NCBI GenBank assembly: GCA_944321125.1
Contig: CALUKD010000011.1
Span: forward strand, 36,849 to 100,848
Origin: Candidatus Butyricimonas faecavium
Lineage (GTDB): Bacteria; Bacteroidota; Bacteroidia; Bacteroidales; Marinifilaceae
Length of the DNA stretch: 64,000 nt
Reading direction: 5' to 3'
Positions 1 through 7,970 of the stretch are shown here, in pieces; within the stretch, counting starts at the first letter, position 1, and every line of letters begins with the position of its first letter. Made by a program: the position numbers and the translations under genes. The notes below the pieces were generated by a model, which was not told the DNA's origin, did no database searches, and saw nothing but the letters and a program-made list of their open reading frames with translations.

Positions 1-1
1 G

Positions 2-484
2 GGACACTCCGAAAGAAGAAGTTACTATGGCGAAACAAGCCCTATTCTCGTGAAGAAGGTTGCACAAGCCCTAGAAAGCAAATTGGAAATCATCTTCTGC
101 GTGGGTGAAGTGTTGGAAGAAAGAGAAACCGAGAAACATTTCGAAGTTGTGAAACAACAGTTGACTGAGGGACTCTTCAATCTTACCCCGGAACAATTCG
201 CTCACGTGGTAATCGCTTACGAACCGGTTTGGGCTATCGGTACTGGTAAAACCGCTACTCCCGATCAGGCACAAGAAATGCACGCCTTCATCCGTTCTGT
301 TGTAGCAGAGAAATACGGACAAGCCGTAGCTGACGAAACTTCAATCCTTTACGGAGGAAGCTGTAATGCTGGAAATGCCGACGCTATTTTCTCTAATCCG
401 GACGTGGATGGTGGACTTATCGGTGGTGCATCCCTGAAAGCAGCAGATTTCTTCGAAATCATCAAAGCGAGAGCAAGACATTAA
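2..484 (+). CDS. tpiA: Triosephosphate isomerase, 3' part (5' end outside the window)
   Basis: Interconverts dihydroxyacetone phosphate and glyceraldehyde 3-phosphate in glycolysis. The frame is open from base 2 and begins with GHSERR, the conserved family motif that normally lies near residue 95 of about 250, so roughly the first 95 residues are missing to the left. The catalytic-glutamate motif ([11 protein letters not shown], near base 215) and the C-terminal phosphate-binding segments YGGS (near 350) and GGLIGGASL (near 411) are all present. The ATG at 50 is an internal methionine codon and not the start. The gene ends at a TAA and is followed at once by a terminator. Confidence 0.97.
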   Translation, partial: GHSERRSYYGETSPILVKKVAQALESKLEIIFCVGEVLEERETEKHFEVVKQQLTEGLFNLTPEQFAHVVIAYEPVWAIGTGKTATPDQAQEMHAFIRSVVAEKYGQAVADETSILYGGSCNAGNADAIFSNPDVDGGLIGGASLKAADFFEIIKARARH

Positions 485-486
485 AT

Positions 487-506
487 AAAGGGCGAAAAGC
501 CCTTTT
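487..506 (+). terminator. Rho-independent terminator of tpiA
   Basis: A 7-bp stem (AAAGGGC at 487-493, GCCCTTT at 499-505) closes a 5-base loop and runs into T residues, 2 bases after the tpiA stop codon. Confidence 0.8.
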
Positions 507-515
507 CGTTCATAA

Positions 516-600
516 AGTTTATAAGGTTCATAAGGTTTGTAAAGTTGTGACTCCCTAGTGGGGTACTTTATAACCTTTACGAACCTTATAAATCTTACAA
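516..600. repeat. Imperfect inverted repeat of short AT-rich units
   Basis: The left arm is made of 9-10 base units such as TTTATAAGG, TTCATAAGG and TTTGTAAAG. The right arm carries the same units in reverse complement. The two arms surround a short G/C-rich centre. It lies between the convergent tpiA and the HPP-like gene and runs slightly into the 3' end of the latter. Similar simple AT-rich repeats occur in other gaps of this window. Confidence 0.6.
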
Positions 601-1617
601 ACTCCTCTTCCTCAAACCCCTTATAAAAGGTGGAACTAGACACACGATTAGCTGCGCCCGAGGCCAGTGCAGACAACGCTGAAAACAGATCATTGCCAAG
701 CCGATAAACAACGTAGCACCCACAAGCACCTGCAAAGGCAGCCAAAATAAACCCCCTTCGGGAACAATCATCGGAATCAAGGCAACAGCTCCCGCCGGGG
801 CAAAAAACTTTTCCAGGAATTCAAACAAAAAGAACATACAAATAAAAATCGGAAACACGACCACAACTTCAGGTAAATGCAGGTACCCATGTCCCACGAC
901 CTGAAAGAACACTCCGACAACGGCGGCCGTAAACAATACCAATAAAACTTGCACGGGACGATTACGAAATCCGGCTTTTGAATTGGCAAACTCCACGTAA
1001 GTCACGATTAACGGGGGAAGAATAAAATACAAATTCTCCGTGTAAACAGCTAGTAATACAACCACTGCCACCGTCATCAATAAAAACGCCCACCGTACCA
1101 AAGCCTCCCTCCAATTTACACTCACAGACGTGTAAGTAATCTTCTCCCGTAACCCCATTCTCTCCATACCCCATTGTCCTCCAACAACAATAACCGACAT
1201 AATAAACACGGCTACCGGATAGACCCAACTCTCCGTTTCCAATAACACGGGTAACATACAAGCTGAAATCTGCGGTACCAGAGTCGCACGGGATAACGTG
1301 AGGCAGATTGCAGCAAAAGCAAACGCAAACATCAGGTTAGCAAGTAACGGGAAAGGAGAATAACGCACAATACATACCCCCGCAATGGCACCCAGGGTCA
1401 TGAGTACGACCATACCGATCCGGCTCACTCTCCACACTCGCTTATCCACGATCCACATCCCAATTGTCAAAGCAGCCATCTCCGGGAAAATAATCTCTCT
1501 TTCCATCAACAATTCAGCAGCTCCAATCATCAGCAAAATCATCAACAGAGCATAAAAATAGCGTTTACGCCGTGCCACGTCTCCAAACATCTGCACTCCA
1601 TTTGCACTTTTCAACAT
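595..1617 (-). CDS. Multi-pass membrane protein with two HPP-like halves
   Basis: A 340-residue integral membrane protein with about ten hydrophobic segments and no signal peptide. The second half contains an APAGAVALIPMIV stretch (near residues 280-292) followed by a long hydrophobic helix, which resembles the core of the HPP family. A weaker version, PQISACMLPVLLE followed by a hydrophobic helix, sits near residues 115-140, which suggests two related halves. HPP proteins are membrane proteins, some linked to nitrite transport, but most are uncharacterised. No catalytic motif is seen. The family assignment is tentative and the substrate cannot be read from the sequence. Confidence 0.6.
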   Translation of the reverse strand: MLKSANGVQMFGDVARRKRYFYALLMILLMIGAAELLMEREIIFPEMAALTIGMWIVDKRVWRVSRIGMVVLMTLGAIAGVCIVRYSPFPLLANLMFAFAFAAICLTLSRATLVPQISACMLPVLLETESWVYPVAVFIMSVIVVGGQWGMERMGLREKITYTSVSVNWREALVRWAFLLMTVAVVVLLAVYTENLYFILPPLIVTYVEFANSKAGFRNRPVQVLLVLFTAAVVGVFFQVVGHGYLHLPEVVVVFPIFICMFFLFEFLEKFFAPAGAVALIPMIVPEGGLFWLPLQVLVGATLFIGLAMICFQRCLHWPRAQLIVCLVPPFIRGLRKRSL

Positions 1618-1649
1618 TCTAAAATCTCCCTTTATTCATTATTTTACGA

Positions 1650-1657
1650 CAAAAGTA
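1650..1657 (-). promoter_or_regulatory. Candidate -7 box (TACTTTTG) for the HPP-like gene
   Basis: On the minus strand the octamer fits the Bacteroidetes TAnnTTTG consensus, 33 bases before the start codon. No clear TTTG -33 box is visible at the expected distance. Confidence 0.4.
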
Positions 1658-1710
1658 CACAAAATAATCCGTAATTATCATATGTTAATTTTTCTCCGTT
1701 TTATTCGACC

Positions 1711-1718
1711 TACCTTTG
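1711..1718 (+). promoter_or_regulatory. Candidate -7 box (TACCTTTG) for the MATE gene
   Basis: An exact match to the Bacteroidetes TAnnTTTG consensus, 24 bases before the ATG at 1743. The -33 region is only T-rich and has no clear TTTG. Confidence 0.5.
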
Positions 1719-1742
1719 CCGAGCTAAAAAAATTATATATAC

Positions 1743-3086
1743 ATGCAACGAGACAGTATAGATTTTGGTTCAATGAAAGTCGGACAGTTGTTCTGTAAAC
1801 AACTATTCCCGACCTTGCTGGGTATGGTTTTCTCGGCTTTATTCGTGATCACCGACGGGGTTTTCGTCGGTCGTGGAATTGGTAGCGACGCTTTAGCCGC
1901 GGTAAATATTGCCGCCCCATTATTCGTGTTCGCTGCCGGAATGGGATTAATGTTTGGTATGGGCGGGGCAATCGTGGCATCAATCAACCTGGCCCGGGGG
2001 AAAGAACGTGTGGCCAACATCAATGCCACGCAAGCAACGCTTGTTTCTTTTATCGGCATGACGTTAGTATCTATCCTTGTCATGGCTTTCCCGACATCTG
2101 TCGCTCGAATCCTCGGAGCACCCGAAGATATTATCGAGCTGGCACGGGAATACCTGATTGCTTATGCCGCTTTTGCCATGTTCCAAACGGCACTCTGCGT
2201 GCTTACTTTCTTCACCCGTATTGACGGACCTAAAATAGCCATGTGGTGTATGACAATCTCCACGGTAATTAATATCATACTCGACTATCTATTTATATTC
2301 GTGTATAAATGGGGATTGACGGGAGCCGCCGTGGCTACCGGTATCGGTGAAATCGTGGGATGTATTCTCATGGTTGCCTATTTATTACGTTATTCACCTC
2401 GTGTTCGTCTCGGTAAACTAAAATTCAGTCAAAAGAGCATACAACTCACGGCACGTAATAGCGGATATATCATTCGTTTAGGCTTCTCGGCATTCCTAGG
2501 GGAAGCTGCCATTGGTGTGATGATGCTGACCGGAAATTACGTGTTCGTGAGTTATCTCGGCACGGATGGAGTAGCTGCATTTAGTATCATGTGCTACTTT
2601 TTCCCGATCATATTCATGGTCTTCAATGCCATTATCCAATCGGCACAACCCATTATCAGTTTCAATCACGGATATGCGGCACACGGACGTGCGCAACAAG
2701 CACTCAAACTGGCATTGCTAGCAACAATTGCAACAGGATTGTTTTTCCTTGTCCTCACAATCCTACTACGAGAACCAATCGTATCCCTATTCATCGCAGA
2801 CCATACAAATAACGCTTGGAAGTACGCTGTATACGGGATTCCCTTTTTCTCGGTATGCTATATTTTCTTCGGAATCAACATCACGGCTATCGGGTATTAC
2901 ATGAGTATCGAAAGGTCTCAACTGTCAACGATATTCACTATTTTAAGAGGAATCATATTACCTGCCGTCTGTTTCTTCCTCCTGCCATTATGGTTAGGAA
3001 TCAAGGGAATCTGGCTGGCCGTAGCCGTAGCTGAATTTATCACTTTTGTACTGATTTGCATAAATGCGATATACAAAAAAGTTTGA
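1743..3086 (+). CDS. MATE family multidrug/sodium antiporter
   Basis: A 447-residue polytopic membrane protein with about twelve hydrophobic segments, the usual size for the MATE (multidrug and toxic compound extrusion) family. The first half has the family pattern of LPTLLGMVFSALFVITDGVFVG, here near residues 20-42, and a second, related half begins near residue 235 with IIRLGFSAFLGEAA. It most resembles the MepA/DinF-like branch. Such proteins export cationic compounds or metabolites in exchange for sodium or protons, but the substrate here is unknown. The gene stands alone on the plus strand and converges on mrp. Confidence 0.9.
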   Translation: MQRDSIDFGSMKVGQLFCKQLFPTLLGMVFSALFVITDGVFVGRGIGSDALAAVNIAAPLFVFAAGMGLMFGMGGAIVASINLARGKERVANINATQATLVSFIGMTLVSILVMAFPTSVARILGAPEDIIELAREYLIAYAAFAMFQTALCVLTFFTRIDGPKIAMWCMTISTVINIILDYLFIFVYKWGLTGAAVATGIGEIVGCILMVAYLLRYSPRVRLGKLKFSQKSIQLTARNSGYIIRLGFSAFLGEAAIGVMMLTGNYVFVSYLGTDGVAAFSIMCYFFPIIFMVFNAIIQSAQPIISFNHGYAAHGRAQQALKLALLATIATGLFFLVLTILLREPIVSLFIADHTNNAWKYAVYGIPFFSVCYIFFGINITAIGYYMSIERSQLSTIFTILRGIILPAVCFFLLPLWLGIKGIWLAVAVAEFITFVLICINAIYKKV

Positions 3087-3116
3087 AAGGGGTCTTTTTC
3101 AAACCCCTTTCTTTTT
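3086..3116. terminator. Bidirectional terminator between the MATE gene and mrp
   Basis: AAAGGGGT (3086-3093) pairs with ACCCCTTT (3103-3110) over a 9-base loop and is followed by CTTTTT on the plus strand. On the minus strand the hairpin is followed by a T-rich run, so it can serve both convergent genes. Confidence 0.75.
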
Positions 3117-4194
3117 ATCTCGTTACCCGAACCCGTTTTGCAATCTCTCCTGTTTCATCTACAGCATGAGCTACATTACGAGCCAACTCCATAAATGCCT
3201 GTCCGGTGACACTATCTTCATCTAAAGCTACCGGATTACCGTTCTCACCTCCTTCCATGATGCTCTGTACGATTGGAATTTGTCCCAACAGACGTAGTCC
3301 CTTCTCGTCAGCAAGTTTCTTAGCCCCCTCTTTACCGAAGATATAATATTTATTATCCGGCAGTTCGGCAGGAGTAAACCAAGACATATTCTCGACCAAC
3401 CCTAGTACAGGAACCTGTATTCCCGGAGATTCAAACATATTGATCCCCTTCACGGCATCCGCCAAAGCTACCTGTTGCGGTGTACTAACCACGATCGCAC
3501 CGCTCAAAGCCACGGTCTGCACCAAAGTCAGGTGAATATCACTCGTTCCCGGAGGAAGGTCGATCAACATAAAGTCCAATTCATCCCAGAAACCGCCTTC
3601 CACCATCTGTTTCAAAGCATTGGAAGCCATCGGCCCTCTCCACACAGTTGCGGAATCCGGATCCACAAAGAAACCAATCGACAATAACTTTACCCCGTAC
3701 TTCACAACCGGCTCAATCAGCTCCTTACCTCCTACTTCTACCATGTAAGGACTAGCATCCTCGCACCCGAACATTTTCGGCATAGAAGGCCCGTAAATAT
3801 CAGCATCCACCAACCCGACTTTATACCCCAATTTAGCCAAAGCCACCGCAAGATTAGAGGCTATCGTTGATTTACCGACTCCCCCTTTACCTGAAGACAC
3901 AGCAACAATATGTTTTACCTTCTCCAAGGCCAACGGTTTCTCCAAATCATGCACGAACACGGTTTCAATCTCCACGGTTGTATATCCTAATTTCTCCTTT
4001 ACCAGAGATTCACATTTCTTTTTTACCGCTCCCACAAACGGGTCATTGGACTTTTGGAATACCAAGCGGAAATCCACCTTACCATCCTCAGCCTTTATAT
4101 TCTGCACCATATCCAGCGCAACGATACTCTTCGAAGTGCCGGGATATTTCACTTCCGACAAAACGTCACGTATCTCTTTTACTATCTCTTGCAT
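3115..4194 (-). CDS. mrp: Mrp/NBP35-type iron-sulfur cluster carrier ATPase
   Basis: A P-loop ATPase of the Mrp/ApbC family, which carries and delivers iron-sulfur clusters in the cytoplasm. Residues 1-85 form a MIP18/DUF59-type domain and the rest is the ATPase. The deviant Walker A motif GKGGVGKST is at residues 102-110, and DADIYGPSMP and IDLPPGTSD follow. Many bacterial Mrp proteins have a CxxC pair just after the VENMS motif. Here that place reads WFTPAELPDNKYYIFG, without cysteines. I recall this form from other Bacteroidetes but could not check it. The length (359) is normal. Confidence 0.93.
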   Translation of the reverse strand: MQEIVKEIRDVLSEVKYPGTSKSIVALDMVQNIKAEDGKVDFRLVFQKSNDPFVGAVKKKCESLVKEKLGYTTVEIETVFVHDLEKPLALEKVKHIVAVSSGKGGVGKSTIASNLAVALAKLGYKVGLVDADIYGPSMPKMFGCEDASPYMVEVGGKELIEPVVKYGVKLLSIGFFVDPDSATVWRGPMASNALKQMVEGGFWDELDFMLIDLPPGTSDIHLTLVQTVALSGAIVVSTPQQVALADAVKGINMFESPGIQVPVLGLVENMSWFTPAELPDNKYYIFGKEGAKKLADEKGLRLLGQIPIVQSIMEGGENGNPVALDEDSVTGQAFMELARNVAHAVDETGEIAKRVRVTR

Positions 4195-4222
4195 AATATC
4201 TGTTTTTTATAAATCTTCCAGA

Positions 4223-4257
4223 CAAAATTACTGTTTATAAATTAATTTCCCAACAAA
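4223..4257 (-). promoter_or_regulatory. Candidate mrp promoter
   Basis: On the minus strand TAATTTTG (4223-4230) fits TAnnTTTG and a TTTG lies at 4254-4257, 23 bases away against the usual 19-21. The -7 box is 29 bases from the mrp start. Confidence 0.4.
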
Positions 4258-4306
4258 CATTCGTTTTGTTAAGGACAACGGGCTTAAAGGTTACAAATTA
4301 TTGTCA

Positions 4307-4813
4307 TTATTCCATTGTCAATTGCATATACAAATCATAAGCCTTACGACTAAAACAAGCAATAATCACCCGTTCGAAATCAGGATGCGTTTCCAGAAAG
4401 GCTTTGATCTCATGCAAAGCAATCGGGGTTGCCTTCTCCAACGGATAACCGTACACACCCGTACTAATCAGAGGAAAAGCAATGGTTTTCAAACCGTTCT
4501 CCACAGCTAAAGCAAGACTATTCCGGTAACATGCCGCCAGTAACTCCGGTTCTCCCTGTCGCCCATTAGAATAAACCGGACCCACCGTATGAATCACGTG
4601 AAGAGCCTGTAAATTATACCCTTTCGTGATTTTCGCCTCTCCGGTCTTGCATCCATGTAACGTTCGACATTCCGCCAACAACTCTTTTCCAGCGACCCGG
4701 TGAATAGCCCCGTCAACCCCACCCCCTCCCAACAGGGTGGGATTTGCAGCATTCACGATAGCATCTACGTCCAATGTAGTAATATCCGCTTCAATGATTT
4801 CCAATCTATCCAT
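4307..4813 (-). CDS. Macro-domain O-acetyl-ADP-ribose deacetylase
   Basis: A single 168-residue macro domain of the MacroD/YmdB type, which removes ADP-ribose or O-acetyl groups from ADP-ribose derivatives. The ADP-ribose-binding motifs are clear: [20 protein letters not shown] near residues 19-38 and [11 protein letters not shown] near residues 118-128, with [14 protein letters not shown] between them. It lies 3 bases downstream of the Nudix hydrolase gene in the same direction. The pairing suggests the two handle ADP-ribose or nucleotide derivatives together, which is inference. Confidence 0.94.
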   Translation of the reverse strand: MDRLEIIEADITTLDVDAIVNAANPTLLGGGGVDGAIHRVAGKELLAECRTLHGCKTGEAKITKGYNLQALHVIHTVGPVYSNGRQGEPELLAACYRNSLALAVENGLKTIAFPLISTGVYGYPLEKATPIALHEIKAFLETHPDFERVIIACFSRKAYDLYMQLTME

Positions 4814-4816
4814 ATC

Positions 4817-5362
4817 TTATATTTTACTAGGAATCAAAGCCTGCAAACGCCTCAAATCAAATTCCTTGAAATGCTCATCCGGCCTCTCGATCCCGTTCAA
4901 CTGCAAATAAACTTTCAATGCCAGGCGATGCAATGCCACCTGTAATACATGATCATGGTCAAAAGCTAAGGAAGGAACATCCGACAAAGCAAACCAACGG
5001 GCATCTGCCGCATCGTCGTATCCGGTCACGTCCATTCCCGCAGGATTCACCAAAGCATAGTAGGCCACAGTAATCGTTCGTCCCCGGGGATCCCGATCCA
5101 CATCGGAGAAAGTTTGTAATTGCTCCACAAACACATTTTTCAATCCCGTTTCTTCCTCTAATTCCCGTACGGCACATTCATCCGTCGTTTCATCCATATT
5201 CAGGAATCCACCCGGAAATGCCCAACAACCTTTATAAGGTTCTCCTCCTCGTTCCACCAGTAACACCTTTAACATCTCCCCGTCAAACCCAAAAATTACA
5301 CAATCCGTGGTCACCGCCGGACGAGGATATTGATAGCAATATTGTCCTTCCATCATCTTCAT
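4817..5362 (-). CDS. Nudix hydrolase
   Basis: A Nudix-fold pyrophosphohydrolase. The Nudix box (G-x5-E-x7-RE-x-x-EE-x-G) is intact at residues 52-74, with the catalytic RELEEETG core. The N-terminal pattern TTDCVIFGF and the ARWFALSDVP segment fit the ADP-ribose pyrophosphatase/NrtR-like branch, but no C-terminal winged-helix domain is present. I chose the ATG at 5362. An upstream TTG at 5383 would fall inside the predicted -7 box. It is transcribed into the macro-domain gene 3 bases downstream, so an ADP-ribose-type substrate is plausible but unproven. Confidence 0.9.
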   Translation of the reverse strand: MKMMEGQYCYQYPRPAVTTDCVIFGFDGEMLKVLLVERGGEPYKGCWAFPGGFLNMDETTDECAVRELEEETGLKNVFVEQLQTFSDVDRDPRGRTITVAYYALVNPAGMDVTGYDDAADARWFALSDVPSLAFDHDHVLQVALHRLALKVYLQLNGIERPDEHFKEFDLRRLQALIPSKI

Positions 5363-5380
5363 TGAATTAAAAACAACAAT

Positions 5381-5388
5381 CAAATATA
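5381..5388 (-). promoter_or_regulatory. Candidate -7 box (TATATTTG) for the Nudix-macro operon
   Basis: A perfect TAnnTTTG match on the minus strand, 18 bases before the chosen ATG. It would give a leader of about 12 bases and argues against the longer TTG-started reading. Confidence 0.55.
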
Positions 5389-5508
5389 ATAAATAAACCT
5401 CAAGCTCGTCTCTCCTTCCCTAACATTTGCAACCATATTAATAAAAAACACCCGAAAACGTAACATTTAGTTACGTTCCTGCATAAAACATATATTAAAG
5501 CTTGCATC

Positions 5509-5739
5509 ATGAAAAGAGTCGAAATGTTACTATTTATGTTAGGGATCGTATTCATTCTCACGTTCTGGCTGGCAAGTCGTGAAGAAAAAATACCATTTAA
5601 ATTCTGGTATTATACTGACGTAACCTACGACGCAATTGCATACACCCGGGACACACTTTTTCCATCAATGCCCAAAAACGACTGGAATGATTTTTTTCAA
5701 CCGTATGACATAACTCATGCAGAATCACGTAATCAATAA
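5509..5739 (+). CDS. Possible small membrane protein, overlapping ygjP-like gene antisense
   Basis: A 76-codon open frame beginning ATGAAAAGAGTC, with a hydrophobic N-terminus (residues 5-21) followed by a soluble tail that reads like a real protein. Its last 143 bases overlap the 3' end of the ygjP-like gene on the opposite strand, so at least that part may be a chance frame. About 90 bases at its start lie in otherwise empty DNA. No family was recognised. Confidence 0.3.
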   Translation: MKRVEMLLFMLGIVFILTFWLASREEKIPFKFWYYTDVTYDAIAYTRDTLFPSMPKNDWNDFFQPYDITHAESRNQ

Positions 5740-6313
5740 TCTCATCCGGCAATTTCATCAATTTCACGTTCAGGCTGATATTATCATCCGCCGAACAACT
5801 CCCCCAATTCGATATATTATTCCGAAAAGATAATGCCCGGTAACGAAAACCAAACCGCTCTGCCAGTTCCCTTACCCTTCCCGGCAAATAACGCTTGCTT
5901 TCCATGCGATAAATCTCCACCAGAAAATTCTCCACGTAGGGAGCAATCTTCGAATATTCCGTACCGCGGGGAATATACAGGCGGATTTCTTTCCCCTCGA
6001 TCTTATAGTATGGACGAAGTTCATCACAGGCAAGTACTTTCAGCACGTGGAACTTCGTCTTCACCTCAGAATTCATACCTACCCCCACCCCCGTATCTTT
6101 CTCGTAAACTTTGACCTTCGCCATATTCTGCACAATCCAATCCCGTTGTGTATGCACGAATTCTTCTACCTGCCGTCCACTTACCCCGTAGGGAACGTTC
6201 ACCCACACGCCTCTACCCGGAGCGATTCGCACCGAGAGGAAACGGATATTCTTTCCACGTCTCACCTTTACCCTACCGATTCCCGGTAATATAATTTCGT
6301 CATTCATCATCAA
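5597..6313 (-). CDS. YgjP-like/SprT-type zinc metallopeptidase
   Basis: A 238-residue protein of the YgjP (DUF45, M48-like) family. The zinc site HELCH sits near residue 200 in VILHELCHTVEKNHSSRFW, with the further family histidine a few residues on. Upstream is the typical RWGSC-like segment, here NISNWGSCSADDNISLN. No signal peptide is present, so it is cytoplasmic. Members are often next to restriction or RNA-maintenance genes, but their substrates are not known. Several methionine codons occur at the start (6313, 6310, 6307). The start lies directly against the T-run of an upstream terminator, which is unusual. Confidence 0.87.
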   Translation of the reverse strand: MMMNDEIILPGIGRVKVRRGKNIRFLSVRIAPGRGVWVNVPYGVSGRQVEEFVHTQRDWIVQNMAKVKVYEKDTGVGVGMNSEVKTKFHVLKVLACDELRPYYKIEGKEIRLYIPRGTEYSKIAPYVENFLVEIYRMESKRYLPGRVRELAERFGFRYRALSFRNNISNWGSCSADDNISLNVKLMKLPDEIIDYVILHELCHTVEKNHSSRFWALMEKVCPGCMQLRRRLRQYNTRI

Positions 6314-6340
6314 AAAAAGCTACCACAGAACGTGGTAGCT
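6312..6340 (-). terminator. Terminator hairpin abutting the ygjP-like start
   Basis: AGCTACCAC and GTGGTAGCT (6318-6326 and 6332-6340) form a perfect 9-bp stem with a 5-base loop, followed on the minus strand by seven T. It ends the transcript of the 96-codon gene at 6365-6655 and touches the start of the next gene. Confidence 0.8.
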
Positions 6341-6364
6341 CAAACATTTGGGGGCAATCATCAT

Positions 6365-6655
6365 TTAAGCGTTCTGTTTTACTAATTCGCTTAAACGGGT
6401 AAATTCTCCATCCACTGTTTTCAATAAATCAATAGATATTTCTTTATAATAAGATCTAACTTCTTTCTTATTGCTAAATGATTTACGAGCAGAAATTTTA
6501 TTTCTCATTTCATTTCTGTACTCAATCATCTTTTTCACGATATTAACAACTTCTGGCTTACTCTTTCCCACTCTAGAATTGTAATTCATACAATCGGCGA
6601 TCACCGCAAAAGCCAAATAATCAACATCTTTCTTCAGTCTTCTAATACTTGCCAT
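6365..6655 (-). CDS. Small basic conserved hypothetical protein
   Basis: A 96-residue, lysine- and arginine-rich protein with predicted helices throughout and no signal peptide, membrane segment or metal-binding motif. It begins MASIRRLKKDVDYLAF and looks like a compact helical cytoplasmic protein. I recall similar short proteins in Bacteroidales but know of no function. A strong terminator follows. It is preceded by an AT-rich gap that separates it from aroC. Confidence 0.75.
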   Translation of the reverse strand: MASIRRLKKDVDYLAFAVIADCMNYNSRVGKSKPEVVNIVKKMIEYRNEMRNKISARKSFSNKKEVRSYYKEISIDLLKTVDGEFTRLSELVKQNA

Positions 6656-6736
6656 AACTCTGATATTTAATTTCCAACAAAACTAATAAAGAATATTATC
6701 CCAAACAAACTTATTTTCAAAAAATATTTATTTCTT

Positions 6737-7816
6737 TCACGCCCGAATGGATACCTTCCCTGCCTCCAACATCATATCCAATACCAACATGGCTGCCATC
6801 GCTTCTACTACGGGTACCGCACGAGGTACCACACATGGGTCATGACGTCCCTGAGCCATGAAAGTCACCTCCTCCCCAAAACAATTCACGGTTTGTTGCT
6901 CCCGCCCGATTGTTGCCACAGGCTTAAAGGCAACTCGGAAATAAATATCCTCCCCATTCGTAATTCCCCCCAAAATCCCTCCGGCATGATTTGTCAAAGT
7001 CCTCACTTGCCTGTCTTCCATCACGAAGGCATCGTTATGCTCGCTTCCCCGCATACTTGCAGCACGGAATCCCTCTCCATACTCAAAACCTTTCGCTGCA
7101 TTAATTCCCATCATATAATATCCCAGCCGGGCTTGAAAACGGTCAAACACAGGTTCTCCTACCCCGACGGGAACACCCCGGATAATACAACTCACCACTC
7201 CTCCCACACTATCCCGTTCTTCCTGTACCTTCCGGATAAACAATTCCATTTCCCTTGCAACCATCGAATCAGGACAACGAACCACATTGGCATCCGTTTC
7301 CTCAAAATTTAGCTCGCAATAAGTTTTATTCAACACGATCGGCCCTACCTGAGACGTGTAACCGTGGACAAAAACCCCCAGTCTTTTCAAAACCTGACGG
7401 GCCACAGCTCCCCCCACCACTCGAACCACGTGTTCCCGGGCCGACGAACGTCCCCCGCCCCGGTAATCCCGGATACCATATTTTGCTTGCATTGTATAAT
7501 CGGCATGAGAGGGACGGAATAAATCTTTTATCTTGTCATAATCCCGGCTCCGCCGATCCTTATTACGTACGATAAAACCAATAGGTGTACCCGTTGTCAC
7601 TCCTTCAAATACTCCCGAAAGTATTTCTACCCGGTCTTCTTCCGTCCTCGAAGTCGTCACGGAAGACTGTCCCGGTCTTCTTCGGTCCAGCTCATACTGA
7701 ATCTCTTCCACCGACAAGGGGACCCCTGCCGGACATCCGTCAATCACTCCCCCCAACGCCTCCCCATGTGATTCACCGAAAGAGGTCAACGTGTATAACT
7801 TACCAATCGTGTTCAT
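6737..7816 (-). CDS. aroC: Chorismate synthase
   Basis: Catalyses the last step of the shikimate pathway, converting 5-enolpyruvylshikimate 3-phosphate to chorismate with reduced FMN. The length (359) is normal. Family signatures are present: GESHG at residues 14-18, RRRPGQSSVTTSR near 46-58, DYRGGGRSSARE near 115-126, and the C-terminal GRHDPCVVPRAVPVVEAM. No other shikimate gene is adjacent, so aroC appears to stand alone here. The 3' end is close to the 96-codon gene but separated by an AT-rich gap. Confidence 0.97.
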   Translation of the reverse strand: MNTIGKLYTLTSFGESHGEALGGVIDGCPAGVPLSVEEIQYELDRRRPGQSSVTTSRTEEDRVEILSGVFEGVTTGTPIGFIVRNKDRRSRDYDKIKDLFRPSHADYTMQAKYGIRDYRGGGRSSAREHVVRVVGGAVARQVLKRLGVFVHGYTSQVGPIVLNKTYCELNFEETDANVVRCPDSMVAREMELFIRKVQEERDSVGGVVSCIIRGVPVGVGEPVFDRFQARLGYYMMGINAAKGFEYGEGFRAASMRGSEHNDAFVMEDRQVRTLTNHAGGILGGITNGEDIYFRVAFKPVATIGREQQTVNCFGEEVTFMAQGRHDPCVVPRAVPVVEAMAAMLVLDMMLEAGKVSIRA

Positions 7817-7970
7817 TACAATTGAAAATTAAAAATTAAAAACTGAAGGAGAACAACACTTCACTATTCAAGGATCAAGATGGATTAAACTCCTGGTCTG
7901 TATAAAAAATGGAAAATCAAGACTTGATTATCTCAATTTTCCATTTTCAATTCTGCATTTTCAATTTTGA
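7817..7970. repeat. AT-rich intergenic repeats
   Basis: The gap between aroC and the FKBP gene holds AATTGAAAATTAAAAATTAAAAACTG on its left side (units of AATTGAAAAT/TTAAAAAT) and near-complementary TCAATTTTCCATTTTCAATT units on its right. It is a simple-sequence inverted repeat with no coding potential. Confidence 0.5.

Noticed and set aside
341..745. A 134-codon minus-strand frame across the end of tpiA
   Set aside because: It overlaps the conserved C-terminus of tpiA and the terminator and repeat after it, and its product resembles nothing.
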